A stretch of DNA of 64,000 bases from Candidatus Cottocaccamicrobium excrementipullorum (lineage in GTDB: Bacteria > Bacillota > Clostridia > Lachnospirales > Lachnospiraceae), in the NCBI GenBank assembly GCA_018713255.1, contig DVFL01000029.1, positions 1 to 64,000 of the forward strand, read 5' to 3'. A model generated the notes under the pieces. It was not told the DNA's origin and searched no databases. It was given only the letters and a program-made list of their open reading frames with translations. Both the position numbers and the translations under genes were made by a program. Below, piece by piece: positions 26,730-35,379 of this stretch (positions are counted from its first letter, which is position 1; every line of letters begins with the position of its first letter).

Positions 26730-29111
26730 ATGCAAGGGGAGAAGCGCTGGCAGGGGCCGGTCAAGGGAAATGAGCAGGAAAAAGATTATAACGGAAGAAT
26801 GGCGGACCTCCATGGAGGAAAGCTGGTGGGAGCCGGGGTGATTAAAAAAGACGCCATGGCCCTGGTGACAGGAAAGCCGGTATATACGGATGATTTGGCT
26901 CCTGCTTCTTGTCTGGTGGTTAAGGTATTAAGAAGTCCCCATGCCCATGCTTTGATTCGTGAGATTGACATTTCCCGGGCTCGGCAGGTAAGGGGAATCG
27001 AATGCATTCTTACCTGGAAGGATGTGCCGGGAAAGCGGTTTACATTAGCTGGACAGACCTACCCGGAGCCAAGTCCTTACGATCGGCTGATCCTGGACCA
27101 GAGAGTGCGGTTTGTAGGGGACGCGGCTGCTATTGTAGCTGGAGAAACAGAAGAGGCTGTGGATCAGGCCATGAAACTGATTAAGATCGATTACCAGGTG
27201 CTGGAGCCGGTTTTAGATCCCAGAAAAGCCAAGGATAATCCTATTTTGGTTCACCCGGAGGATAACTGGAAAAGTCTCGTTCCAGTAGGGGCGGATAACC
27301 GCCGGAATCTCTGTGCGTCCGGCTGTGAGGGCCATGGAGATGTGGAGGAAGTTCTGCGGGGCTGTGCCCATGTGATTGATGAGACTTATCATGTTAAAGC
27401 CAATCAGCAGGCCATGATGGAGACCTTTCGCGCATATTCTTATTTGGATACATACGGCCGCCTGAATGTGGTGGCTTCTACCCAGGTGCCTTTTCATGCC
27501 AGAAGAATCCTGGCCAACGCTCTGGATATTCCTAAATCAAAAGTCCGGATCATTAAGCCTAGAATCGGCGGCGGCTTTGGCGCCAAGCAGACCGTGGTAG
27601 CGGAAATTTACCCTGCGGCAGTAACCTGGATGACAGGGAAACCGGCGAAGATGGTTTACAGCCGCTATGAATCTCAAATTGCTTCTTCTCCCCGCCATGA
27701 GATGGAGGTAAGAGTCCGTCTTGGGGCGGACCGGGAGGGAATGATCCAGGCCATTGATGTGTATACGTTGTCCAATACAGGGGCTTACGGAGAACACGGC
27801 CCTACTACCGTAGGGCTGTCCGGTCATAAGTCGATTCCGCTTTATCGGACGAAGGCTTTCCGGTTCTCTTATGATGTGGTGTATACCAACCGGATGTCTG
27901 CAGGGGCTTATCGGGGATACGGGGCCACTCAAGGCATTTTCGCGGTAGAAAGCGCGGTAAATGAACTGGCTGACCGCCTGTCCATGGATCCGGTGAAGCT
28001 TCGGGAGAAAAATATGGTCCGTCAAGGAGATGTGATGGATGCGTATTATGGAGAAAGAGCCAACAGCTGTGCGCTGGATCGGTGTATGGCCCGGGCAGCG
28101 GAAATGATTGGATGGAAGGACAAATTCCCCTGCCGGGATATGGGCAATGGAAAGGTGCGGGGAGTCGGAGTGGCCATGGCCATGCAGGGCTCATCCATCA
28201 GCAATGTGGATGTGGGAAGCGTGTCCATTAAGGTAAATGATGATGGATTTTATGTAATGACAGTAGGCTGTACAGATATGGGCACTGGCTGCGATACGAT
28301 CCTGGCCCAGATGGCAGCAGACTGCCTGGACTGCAGTTATGAGGATATTGTGGTGTACGGAACGGATACTGATCTTTCCCCCTACGATTCCGGCTCTTAT
28401 GCCTCCAGCACCACTTACCTTACCGGTATGGCGGTGGTAAAAACCTGTCAGGTTCTGCGGGAGAAGATTGTAAAAAAGGCGGCGGAATATCTGGAATGTT
28501 CAGAAGATCTGGTGGAGTTTGACGGAAAGAAAGCCAGATGTCTGGAAAACGGCAGGGAAATTACCTTGAAAGAAATCGGAAACCGGTCCATGTGTGCGAA
28601 TGAGGATTCTTTATCTGCCTGTGAATCTCACAGCTCTCCGGTGTCTCCGCCTCCTTTTATGGCTGGAATGGCTGAGGTGGAAGTGGATCTGGAAACAGGA
28701 CAGACGGAGCTTGTGGATTATGTGGCAGTGGTGGACTGCGGAACCGTGATTAATCCTCACCTTGCCAGAGTACAGACTGAGGGCGGCCTTGCCCAGGGAA
28801 TCGGCATGGCTCTTTATGAAGATGTTACCTATACAGACAGCGGACGGATGATGGAGAATTCTTTTATGCAGTACAAGCTTCCCAGCAGACTGGATGTGGG
28901 GAAAATCCGAGTGGAATTCGAGCCAAGCTACGAGCCGACTGGTCCCTTCGGGGCAAAGTCTATTGGCGAAATTGTGATCAATACGCCATCGCCGGCCATT
29001 GCCTCTGCGGTATACCATGCTTCCGGGGCAAGAATTCGGGAGCTTCCGATTACTGCTGAAAAGATCTGCCGCCGCATCCATCCAGAGGTATTTGGTGAAT
29101 TACGTAAATAA
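26730..29111 (+). CDS. Molybdenum hydroxylase molybdopterin-binding subunit
   Basis: 793 residues of the xanthine dehydrogenase/aldehyde oxidase large-subunit family. KKDAMALVTGKPVYTDDL begins the a/b hammerhead domain. RIGGGFGAKQ and GAYRGYGATQG are molybdopterin contact motifs, and the latter holds the active-site arginine. GAKSIGE near the C-terminus contains the catalytic glutamate (Glu747). The GAYRGYGATQ loop resembles purine hydroxylases more than CO dehydrogenase. The substrate (a purine, another heterocycle or an aldehyde) cannot be fixed from sequence. No XdhC, MocA-like chaperone or molybdenum cofactor gene is in the window. Start: ATG immediately after the previous stop, behind GGGGGCGG. 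Confidence 0.93.
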   Translation: MQGEKRWQGPVKGNEQEKDYNGRMADLHGGKLVGAGVIKKDAMALVTGKPVYTDDLAPASCLVVKVLRSPHAHALIREIDISRARQVRGIECILTWKDVPGKRFTLAGQTYPEPSPYDRLILDQRVRFVGDAAAIVAGETEEAVDQAMKLIKIDYQVLEPVLDPRKAKDNPILVHPEDNWKSLVPVGADNRRNLCASGCEGHGDVEEVLRGCAHVIDETYHVKANQQAMMETFRAYSYLDTYGRLNVVASTQVPFHARRILANALDIPKSKVRIIKPRIGGGFGAKQTVVAEIYPAAVTWMTGKPAKMVYSRYESQIASSPRHEMEVRVRLGADREGMIQAIDVYTLSNTGAYGEHGPTTVGLSGHKSIPLYRTKAFRFSYDVVYTNRMSAGAYRGYGATQGIFAVESAVNELADRLSMDPVKLREKNMVRQGDVMDAYYGERANSCALDRCMARAAEMIGWKDKFPCRDMGNGKVRGVGVAMAMQGSSISNVDVGSVSIKVNDDGFYVMTVGCTDMGTGCDTILAQMAADCLDCSYEDIVVYGTDTDLSPYDSGSYASSTTYLTGMAVVKTCQVLREKIVKKAAEYLECSEDLVEFDGKKARCLENGREITLKEIGNRSMCANEDSLSACESHSSPVSPPPFMAGMAEVEVDLETGQTELVDYVAVVDCGTVINPHLARVQTEGGLAQGIGMALYEDVTYTDSGRMMENSFMQYKLPSRLDVGKIRVEFEPSYEPTGPFGAKSIGEIVINTPSPAIASAVYHASGARIRELPITAEKICRRIHPEVFGELRK

Positions 29112-29143
29112 ATGGAAAATTCGCGGCATTTTGCGGGAACATC

Positions 29144-29172
29144 TTGCATCTCACCTGGAAAAGATGTATACT
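29144..29172 (+). promoter_or_regulatory. Promoter of the Nudix gene
   Basis: TTGCAT (29144-29149), 17 bp, TATACT (29167-29172). Confidence 0.7.
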
Positions 29173-29254
29173 GAATTCAGTCTGTTGATGACACACCAGC
29201 AACTGCGGAGGCGAGAACCTTTTCCTTTCCGGCAGTTGGTCAGGAGGGATTGCA

Positions 29255-29707
29255 ATGATTGAAGCAACGAGCTGCGGCGGTGTGGTAATCTTTCGTGGTA
29301 AAATTCTGGTTTTGTATAAGAATTATAAAAACAAATATGAAGGTTGGGTTTTGCCCAAAGGGACTGTAGAAGCTGGCGAGGATTTTAAGGAGACGGCGCT
29401 CCGGGAGGTCAAAGAGGAAACTGGAGTCAGCGCTTCCATTATTAAATACATCGGGAAGAGCCAATACACCTTTAATACCCCCCACGATGTGGTGGAGAAG
29501 GATGTTCACTGGTATCTGATGATGGCTGACAGCTATTACAGCAAGCCACAGCGGGAGGAATATTTTATGGATTCCGGTTATTATAAATTCTATGAGGCCT
29601 ATCATCTCCTTAAGTTTTCCAATGAAAAGCAGATTTTGGAGAAGGCGTACAATGAATATCTGGATTTAAAAAAAGCGAATTTGTGGGGATCGAAGAAATA
29701 TTTCTGA
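29255..29707 (+). CDS. Nudix hydrolase
   Basis: 150 residues. A complete Nudix box occupies residues 36-58: GTVEAGE, then REVKEETGV, matching Gx5Ex7REUxEExGU. It would cleave a nucleoside-diphosphate-linked substrate using magnesium; the substrate is unknown. The N-terminal SCGGVVIFRGKILVLYKNYKNKYEGWVLPKG is typical of Ap4A-hydrolase/MutT-like members. Start ATG follows CAGGAGGG. It is monocistronic, with its own promoter and terminator. Confidence 0.93.
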   Translation: MIEATSCGGVVIFRGKILVLYKNYKNKYEGWVLPKGTVEAGEDFKETALREVKEETGVSASIIKYIGKSQYTFNTPHDVVEKDVHWYLMMADSYYSKPQREEYFMDSGYYKFYEAYHLLKFSNEKQILEKAYNEYLDLKKANLWGSKKYF

Positions 29708-29718
29708 GACAGCAAAAG

Positions 29719-29761
29719 AAAAGACTGCTTAGGGAAGCCTTCCTTAAGCAGTCTTTCCTTT
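29719..29761. terminator. Terminator between the Nudix and DUF4317 genes
   Basis: AAAGACTGCTTAGGGAAG pairs with TTCCTTAAGCAGTCTTT and is followed by CCTTTT. The A-rich upstream arm lets it work for the converging minus-strand gene too. Confidence 0.85.
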
Positions 29762-29801
29762 TGCCGTATGGCTGATCATTTTGCTGCAGGCATCGCCCAT
29801 A

Positions 29802-30947
29802 TCACTCTTCTTCTGCCTGCTTTTCAGTGGCGGAAACGGAAATGCCGTTTACCAGCACATTGTCGTCGATTCCGATCACCAGAACCCGGCGGCCGTCGAT
29901 GATTTTCGTTTCCACTAAATCGGCGCAGTCAGGATCTACCTGAATTGTGATGACTGGAGTTTTGACTTCAAATTTCCGGGTATTTGCCACGTTGGATACT
30001 AAAAGGGAAGCCTTTTCTCCGGCAGCCTGATCGAAATGGTAGTCGAAGGACTCCATTTTTTCTTCATCGGCGCCGCTTTCCTCCAGAAGGTGACGAACCT
30101 GCTGTTTGTCCAGAAGGAGCGGTTCAGGATCATCGGCCCGCTCTTCCAGCATTTGAGTGAGATTCTCGTGAATGTTCCGCACCAGCTCATAATCGCAGGT
30201 TTCTCCCAAGGTTTCTTCCACAAGAGCATTAAAGGTTTCCTTCTGGTCTTTTGCCGTCATGGGCATGGTGCAGCCGGTCAAGGCTTCCACAAATCCTTCG
30301 TGAAGCTCTTCTGGATTTTTAGAGTAGTACAGCAGGCTGTGCAGATCAGTTCCCCGGTCATGAAAGGCGGGGAAGAGGAAGGCACGGTCCGGCATTTCCA
30401 CCATCCAGTCCCGGTTCCGGTTCCGGAAGCAGTTCTCTTCTGCATCGTAGGAAAGACCGGCCTTTGACAGCTTAACCGGACAGATGGCGCAGAGCATATA
30501 ATCGAAAACCTCGTCAGAAGCATCGAACATTTCCAGGTTGTCAGAGGATTTTCCAGGAATGTCGTACAACGCGTGAATAAGGAGGATTAGATAGTTTTCC
30601 CCATAATCATAGCCTTCAATGATCTTGTCATAAAATGCCTCCAGGAGATTTTCGTCCTCAAGATGGCTGTCGCGCAGCTTAAGGAAAGCATACTGACCAC
30701 CTCCCGGCATTTCCGCGTCCAGAGGAAAATCCATAGTCAAAAGATGTTTACCCACTGTGCCGGACAAGGCTTTTCGGAAGATTTCAAAGTATTTAAATCT
30801 CTCTTCTTCGGGAAGGGAGAGAAAGGTATCTTCCGTTTCTGCTTTTTTGTTTTTTTCTGCGTCCACATAGCAGCAGCAGATCCGGGTAATGGCGCAATTG
30901 TCCGGAGTAAATTGTTTTTTAATTTCAGAAATTTCTTTTTTGTTCAT
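29802..30947 (-). CDS. DUF4317 family protein
   Basis: 381 residues, acidic and soluble, with no signal peptide. The opening MNKKEISEIKKQFTPDNCAITRICCCYVDAEK and the central DYMLCAICPVKLSKAGLSYD with MPDRAFLFPAFHDRGTDLH are what I recognise as DUF4317, a Firmicute family without known function. The cysteines (ICCCYV and CAICPV) look conserved-like but are not arranged as an obvious metal site. Start ATG is preceded by AAAGGTGG. The promoter at 30990-31018 is its own. Confidence 0.75.
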   Translation of the reverse strand: MNKKEISEIKKQFTPDNCAITRICCCYVDAEKNKKAETEDTFLSLPEEERFKYFEIFRKALSGTVGKHLLTMDFPLDAEMPGGGQYAFLKLRDSHLEDENLLEAFYDKIIEGYDYGENYLILLIHALYDIPGKSSDNLEMFDASDEVFDYMLCAICPVKLSKAGLSYDAEENCFRNRNRDWMVEMPDRAFLFPAFHDRGTDLHSLLYYSKNPEELHEGFVEALTGCTMPMTAKDQKETFNALVEETLGETCDYELVRNIHENLTQMLEERADDPEPLLLDKQQVRHLLEESGADEEKMESFDYHFDQAAGEKASLLVSNVANTRKFEVKTPVITIQVDPDCADLVETKIIDGRRVLVIGIDDNVLVNGISVSATEKQAEEE

Positions 30948-30989
30948 GATTATGTATAACCACCTTTGCAGATACTGATAACAAGTTCA

Positions 30990-31018
30990 AGTATATCGTA
31001 ATTTCCAGGAAGAGGCAA
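30990..31018 (-). promoter_or_regulatory. Promoter of the DUF4317 gene
   Basis: On the minus strand, TTGCCT (31018-31013), 17 bp, TATACT (30995-30990). Confidence 0.65.
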
Positions 31019-31077
31019 GAAATGAACAATTTTTTTCTGGATTCTGCTTATTGAGAATAAATCTGTGGATTCGGGGA

Positions 31078-31106
31078 TTGAATGAAGTCAAAGGGTATGG
31101 TATGCT
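31078..31106 (+). promoter_or_regulatory. Promoter of the DUF2325 gene
   Basis: TTGAAT (31078-31083), 17 bp, TATGCT (31101-31106). A palindrome covers the predicted start site near 31113. Confidence 0.6.
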
Positions 31107-31116
31107 GTACCTATAA

Positions 31117-31132
31117 GTTAGCTATAACTAAC
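31117..31132. promoter_or_regulatory. GTTAG-N6-CTAAC palindrome at the DUF2325 promoter
   Basis: GTTAG (31117-31121), CTATAA, CTAAC (31128-31132), starting 10 bp after the -10 box. It has the same arms and spacing as the eno site at 11374-11389. Position at the transcription start suggests a repressor operator. Confidence 0.55.
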
Positions 31133-31195
31133 CAAAGCGGAGACAGAAATTGTGTTTAATCCGCAGATTGTGATGCCATAGAAGGAGGACGGAAG

Positions 31196-31486
31196 ATGAG
31201 CGTAGTGATTATCGGAGGACATGACAGAATGGTTTATCAATATGAAAAAATCTGCAAAGGCTATCGCTGCAGCGCTAAGGTGTTCACGCAGATGAGCGCC
31301 AATCTGGCAAAGCAGATTGGCCAGCCGGATTTAATGGTGCTGTTTACCAATACTGTGTCCCATAAAATGGTGCGCTGTGCTCTTGAGGAGGCTAAACGTT
31401 CAAACGCCAGAGTAGTGCGCTGTCATACCAGCAGCAAATCTGCATTGACGGAAATTTTGGAGCGGGAGACGGCGGCTGTTCAGTAG
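31196..31486 (+). CDS. DUF2325 family protein
   Basis: A 96-residue small cytosolic protein with a Rossmann-like beginning (MSVVIIGGHDRM), a central DLMVLFTNTVSHKM and the ending ARVVRCHTSSKSALTEIL. This pattern is DUF2325, a clostridial family that I recall near metal-transport genes. No such genes adjoin it here. ATG follows AAGGAGG. It has its own promoter, operator-like palindrome and terminator, so it is independently regulated. Confidence 0.8.
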   Translation: MSVVIIGGHDRMVYQYEKICKGYRCSAKVFTQMSANLAKQIGQPDLMVLFTNTVSHKMVRCALEEAKRSNARVVRCHTSSKSALTEILERETAAVQ

Positions 31487-31506
31487 CCGTTCATTGCAAG
31501 TGCAGG

Positions 31507-31550
31507 GCAGAGCCGGTGTTCAGAGGAGGAACATCGGCTCTGCATTTTTG
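31507..31550 (+). terminator. Terminator of the DUF2325 gene
   Basis: GCAGAGCCGGTGTT pairs with AACATCGGCTCTGC (one mismatch) and is followed by ATTTTTG. Confidence 0.85.
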
Positions 31551-31599
31551 CTGAACTGCGCCGGAAAAAGATTCCAGGCTCAGGCTATGGGGAGATGGT

Positions 31600-31628
31600 T
31601 TGCATCGGCTGATTATTCATGATAAAAT
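31600..31628 (+). promoter_or_regulatory. Promoter of the GNAT gene
   Basis: TTGCAT (31600-31605), 17 bp, TAAAAT (31623-31628), about 36 nt before the start codon. Confidence 0.65.
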
Positions 31629-31663
31629 GGGGAAGAAAAGGATGACGGTAAAGGGGGATGTTT

Positions 31664-32098
31664 ATGATACGAAATATGAGAGAGCTGGATTTGGACAGAA
31701 TTATGGAGATTTGGCTCACATCCAATATTAAGGCTCATTGGTTTATTGAAAAAGCATATTGGGAAAATCATCAAGATGAAGTGCGGCAGGCCATTTCCAA
31801 GGCAGCAGTTTATGTTGATGAGGAAAATGGGAAAATTGATGGATTTATTGGCCTTCAGGAGAGCTGGATTGCGGGAATCTTTGTTGAGGAGGAAGTCCGT
31901 TCCAAGGGAATTGGCCGGGCGCTGCTGGATCATGTAAAAGCCCTTTATCCTGAGCTTTTTCTTAGGGTCTATGTAAAGAACGAGCCGGCGGTGCAGTTTT
32001 ATGGCAGCCAGGATTTTGTAACGGTGAAGCAGGAGACGGATAAGGATACCGGAGAACTGGAATATGAAATGCACTGGGAAAAAAGCCGCAGCCGATAA
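31664..32098 (+). CDS. GNAT-family N-acetyltransferase
   Basis: 144 residues. The acetyl-CoA pyrophosphate loop EEVRSKGIGRALLDHV matches motif A (R/QxxGxG/A). IAGIFVEEE supplies the preceding strand and RVYVKNEPAVQFYGSQDFV the motif B region. The acceptor is unknown. ATG 31658 is also in frame, but AAGGGGG is correctly spaced for ATG 31664. It ends 26 nt from the converging MFS gene. Confidence 0.88.
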   Translation: MIRNMRELDLDRIMEIWLTSNIKAHWFIEKAYWENHQDEVRQAISKAAVYVDEENGKIDGFIGLQESWIAGIFVEEEVRSKGIGRALLDHVKALYPELFLRVYVKNEPAVQFYGSQDFVTVKQETDKDTGELEYEMHWEKSRSR

Positions 32099-32124
32099 AG
32101 CTGCGGCTGAGAAATTTTGTATGT

Positions 32125-33324
32125 TCAGACAGAACACTGAGGGCGGGAAACAGAAAGTTTAGACAGAAGGAAAACGCCGGCAAGCAGCAGACAGGGGAAG
32201 ATGACGGCGGAGAGAATGCCGGCTTTTAAATTATTACCTGCTGCTGCAGATACTCTTCCCACCACAGTGGGGCCTAAAGAGCATCCTAAATCCCCTGCCA
32301 AGGCAAAGAGAGCAAACATAAGCGTTCCGCCGCCGCGAATTTTCAGGGAAGCCAGACTGAAAGTGCCGGGCCAGAGAACGCCCACAGAAAAACCGCAGAG
32401 GGCGCATCCTGCCAGGCCGGCAACCGGCCAGGGGGACAATACAATAAGGAGATAGCTGCACAGGCACAGAAGGCCGGAACCAGCCAGCGCCGCTGCCAGG
32501 GGAAGTTGATTGCTGCAGCGGCTGTATAACACCCGGGAGGAGCCCATCATGATGGCAAAGGTCATGGGACCGGTCAGATCCCCCAGGGTTTTGCTCACTC
32601 CAAGTGCGGTTTCAGCAAAAGTGGAGGCCCATTGGCTCACCGCCTGCTCGCAGGCTCCTGCACAGAGCATCAGAACCATCATGACCCAGAAAACAGGGGT
32701 TGCAAGAAGGTTTTTTAGAGAAAGCCCCCCTTCTCCTTCTTCCTGCAGGGAAGAAATAGGAACCTGGGTGAAGAGCAAAAAATTTACAGCAGGAACCAAG
32801 GCCCAGATTAACGCCATTATTCGCCAGTTTTCGATGCCAAAGAGCGTGAAAAACAAAGTGGAAAACAGTACCACAGCTACATGCCCCCAGCAGTAGAAGG
32901 AATGAAGGAGACTCATGGCTGCCTCCTTGTGGTCAAATGGACAGGCTTCCACAATTGGGCTGACCAGCACTTCCAAAAGGCCGCCGCCTAAGGCGTAAAT
33001 CATCACTGAGAGCAAAAGACCGGAGAACGGGTTCGGCAGGAGGGAGGGAAGAACCACAATCCCTGCCAAGCCGAGAACGCTCATTCCATGGGCCAGGAGA
33101 ATGCTGGCCCGGTATCCGATTCGGTCAATAAAACCGGCGGATAAAAGATCCACCAGAAGCTGAATGCCGAAATTGAAGGTAATAAGGGCAGTAATTTGAG
33201 AGAGGGGGAGGTGATAAGTCTGCTGGAAAGTGACAAAGAGCAGAGGAACAAAGTTGTTGATAATGGCCTGAACCACATAGCCGGCAAAGCAGGCGTACAT
33301 GGTATGGCGATAAGTAAGTTTCAT
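32125..33324 (-). CDS. Major facilitator superfamily transporter
   Basis: This 399-residue membrane protein has 12 predicted hydrophobic helices. The loop after helix 2 reads DLLSAGFIDRIGYRAS, the usual MFS G-x3-D-R-x-G-R motif in a variant form. The general look (FGIQLLVDLL, LEVLVSPIVEACP, SLLHSFYCWGH) is like FucP/Bacillus YfkF-type carriers. The substrate is not deducible. ATG follows CAGGAGTG. It is monocistronic. A weak TATAAT lies 30-40 nt upstream, without a clear -35. Confidence 0.85.
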   Translation of the reverse strand: MKLTYRHTMYACFAGYVVQAIINNFVPLLFVTFQQTYHLPLSQITALITFNFGIQLLVDLLSAGFIDRIGYRASILLAHGMSVLGLAGIVVLPSLLPNPFSGLLLSVMIYALGGGLLEVLVSPIVEACPFDHKEAAMSLLHSFYCWGHVAVVLFSTLFFTLFGIENWRIMALIWALVPAVNFLLFTQVPISSLQEEGEGGLSLKNLLATPVFWVMMVLMLCAGACEQAVSQWASTFAETALGVSKTLGDLTGPMTFAIMMGSSRVLYSRCSNQLPLAAALAGSGLLCLCSYLLIVLSPWPVAGLAGCALCGFSVGVLWPGTFSLASLKIRGGGTLMFALFALAGDLGCSLGPTVVGRVSAAAGNNLKAGILSAVIFPCLLLAGVFLLSKLSVSRPQCSV

Positions 33325-33569
33325 CGATTATTCACTCCTGTAGTAAAACTGGAACATATTATAGAGGATAAACAGCAATTTTTCCAGTAGTTTGTGGTAA
33401 AAATGCTGTATAAATAAAGGAAGTTTAAGGGCAGAAACAGATAACGGATGATGGTTCCGGCGGCTGAAGGGAAAAAAATCACCCCTCCCCCTTTCCCAAT
33501 CAAAGGAAATGTGATATGATAGCTCAATAATCAGCAATACGCGGAATCACCAATGACGGAGGGAAGGAT

Positions 33570-35264
33570 ATGGAAGAAAAAAATCTGACTGCGGAAATCG
33601 AAGAGAAAGAGGCAGTCTCCAAAAATTTTATTGAAATAGAGATTGAAAAGGACCTGGCAGAGGGAGTGTATGATCATGTACAGACCCGCTTTCCGCCGGA
33701 ACCCAACGGGTATCTTCATATCGGCCATGCCAAGTCGATTTTATTAAATTACGGATTGGCCTGCAAATATCACGGAAAATTTAATCTTCGTTTTGACGAT
33801 ACGAATCCCACCAAGGAGAAAACAGAATTTGTAGAATCCATTATTGCAGATGTAAAATGGCTGGGAGCTGATTTTGAAGACCGCCTGTTTTTTGCATCGG
33901 ATTATTTTGAGCAGATGTACGAATGTGCCGTTAAGTTGATTAAAAAGGGAAAGGCGTTTGTCTGTGATTTATCTGCGGAAGAAATCAAAGCATACCGGGG
34001 GGATTTTACTACTCCTGGAAAGGAGAGCCCTTATCGGAACCGTTCCGTTGAGGAGAATCTTAAGCTGTTTACAGAAATGAGGGAAGGCAAATATCAGGAT
34101 GGCGAGAAGGTGCTTCGGGCCAAGATTGATATGGCTTCTCCGAACATCAACATGCGTGATCCGGTAATCTACCGGGTGGCGCATATGAGCCATCATAATA
34201 CCGGCGATAAATGGTGCATTTATCCCATGTATGACTTTGCTCACCCCATTGAGGATGCGATTGAACACATCACCCATTCCATCTGTACCTTGGAGTTCGA
34301 AGATCACAGACCTTTGTACGATTGGGTAGTGCGGGAGTGTGAGTTTGAAAATCCTCCTCGCCAGATTGAATTTGCCAAGCTGTATCTTACCAATGTAGTC
34401 ACGGGAAAACGATACATTAAAAAGTTGGTGGAAGATGGAATCGTAGACGGATGGGATGACCCCAGACTGGTTTCCATTGCAGCTCTCCGCCGGAGAGGCT
34501 ATACGCCGGAGTCTATTCGGATGTTTGTCGATATGGTAGGCGTAGCCAAGGCCAACAGCTCAGTGGACTATGCCATGCTGGAGTACTGTATCCGGGAAGA
34601 TTTGAAGCTTAAGCGGTCCAGAATGATGGCAGTTCTTGACCCGGTGAAGCTGATTATCGACAATTATCCAGAAGGACAGATGGAAGAGCTGGAAATTCCC
34701 AACAATCTGGAGAATGAATCCTTAGGAAGCCGCATGGTGCCTTTTGGACGGGAGCTGTATATTGAGCGGGAGGATTTCATGGAGAATCCGCCGAAGAAAT
34801 ATTTCCGTCTCTTCCCTGGCAATGAAGTGCGTCTCTTTGGCGCTTACTTTGTGACCTGTACCGGCGTAGACAAGGACGAAGAGGGAAAGATTACAGCGAT
34901 TCACTGCACTTACGATCCTGAGACGAAGAGCGGTTCCGGATTCACTGGACGTAAAGTAAAAGGAACCATTCACTGGGTAGCTGCCGCTGCGGCGAAAGAG
35001 GTGGAGTGCCGCCTTTACGAAAATATTGTGGATGAGGAGAAGGGAAAGCTGAATGAGGACGGAAGTCTGAACTTAAATCCTAATTCTCTTACGGTGCTGC
35101 CTCAATGTTATGTGGAGCCTGCATTATTTGAGGCCAAGCCTTATGACAGCTTCCAGTTTATGAGAAACGGTTATTTCTGCGTGGACTGCAAAGACAGCAC
35201 ACCGGAAAAACCAGTCTTTAACCGAATTGTTTCGTTGAAGAGCTCTTTTAAGCTTCCGAAATAA
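33570..35264 (+). CDS. glnS: Glutaminyl-tRNA synthetase
   Basis: This 564-residue class Ic synthetase attaches glutamine to tRNA-Gln. The ATP-binding HIGH motif is intact at 50-53 ([12 protein letters not shown]), and the GlnRS-specific [39 protein letters not shown] and GWDDPR blocks are present. At the usual KMSKS position (VMSKRK in E. coli) the sequence is VVTGKRY (276-282), keeping the lysine but not the serine. The C-terminal anticodon-binding beta-barrels are complete. ATG follows GGAGGGAAGG. It is monocistronic and I see no T-box upstream. Confidence 0.96.
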   Translation: MEEKNLTAEIEEKEAVSKNFIEIEIEKDLAEGVYDHVQTRFPPEPNGYLHIGHAKSILLNYGLACKYHGKFNLRFDDTNPTKEKTEFVESIIADVKWLGADFEDRLFFASDYFEQMYECAVKLIKKGKAFVCDLSAEEIKAYRGDFTTPGKESPYRNRSVEENLKLFTEMREGKYQDGEKVLRAKIDMASPNINMRDPVIYRVAHMSHHNTGDKWCIYPMYDFAHPIEDAIEHITHSICTLEFEDHRPLYDWVVRECEFENPPRQIEFAKLYLTNVVTGKRYIKKLVEDGIVDGWDDPRLVSIAALRRRGYTPESIRMFVDMVGVAKANSSVDYAMLEYCIREDLKLKRSRMMAVLDPVKLIIDNYPEGQMEELEIPNNLENESLGSRMVPFGRELYIEREDFMENPPKKYFRLFPGNEVRLFGAYFVTCTGVDKDEEGKITAIHCTYDPETKSGSGFTGRKVKGTIHWVAAAAAKEVECRLYENIVDEEKGKLNEDGSLNLNPNSLTVLPQCYVEPALFEAKPYDSFQFMRNGYFCVDCKDSTPEKPVFNRIVSLKSSFKLPK

Positions 35265-35313
35265 GATGAATTTTGCTTCGGACCTCAGCCTAAGGCGTTG
35301 ACGGCCGGAGATA

Positions 35314-35360
35314 GAAAGCGCTTTGATCCTGGCGAATGCCGGAGTCACAGCGCTTTTTTA
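35314..35360 (+). terminator. glnS terminator
   Basis: AAAGCGCTTTGATCC...GAGTCACAGCGCT with the core GGC-GAAT-GCC, followed by TTTTTT. Confidence 0.8.
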
Positions 35361-35379
35361 TCAAAGAGAAGGAGAGAAA

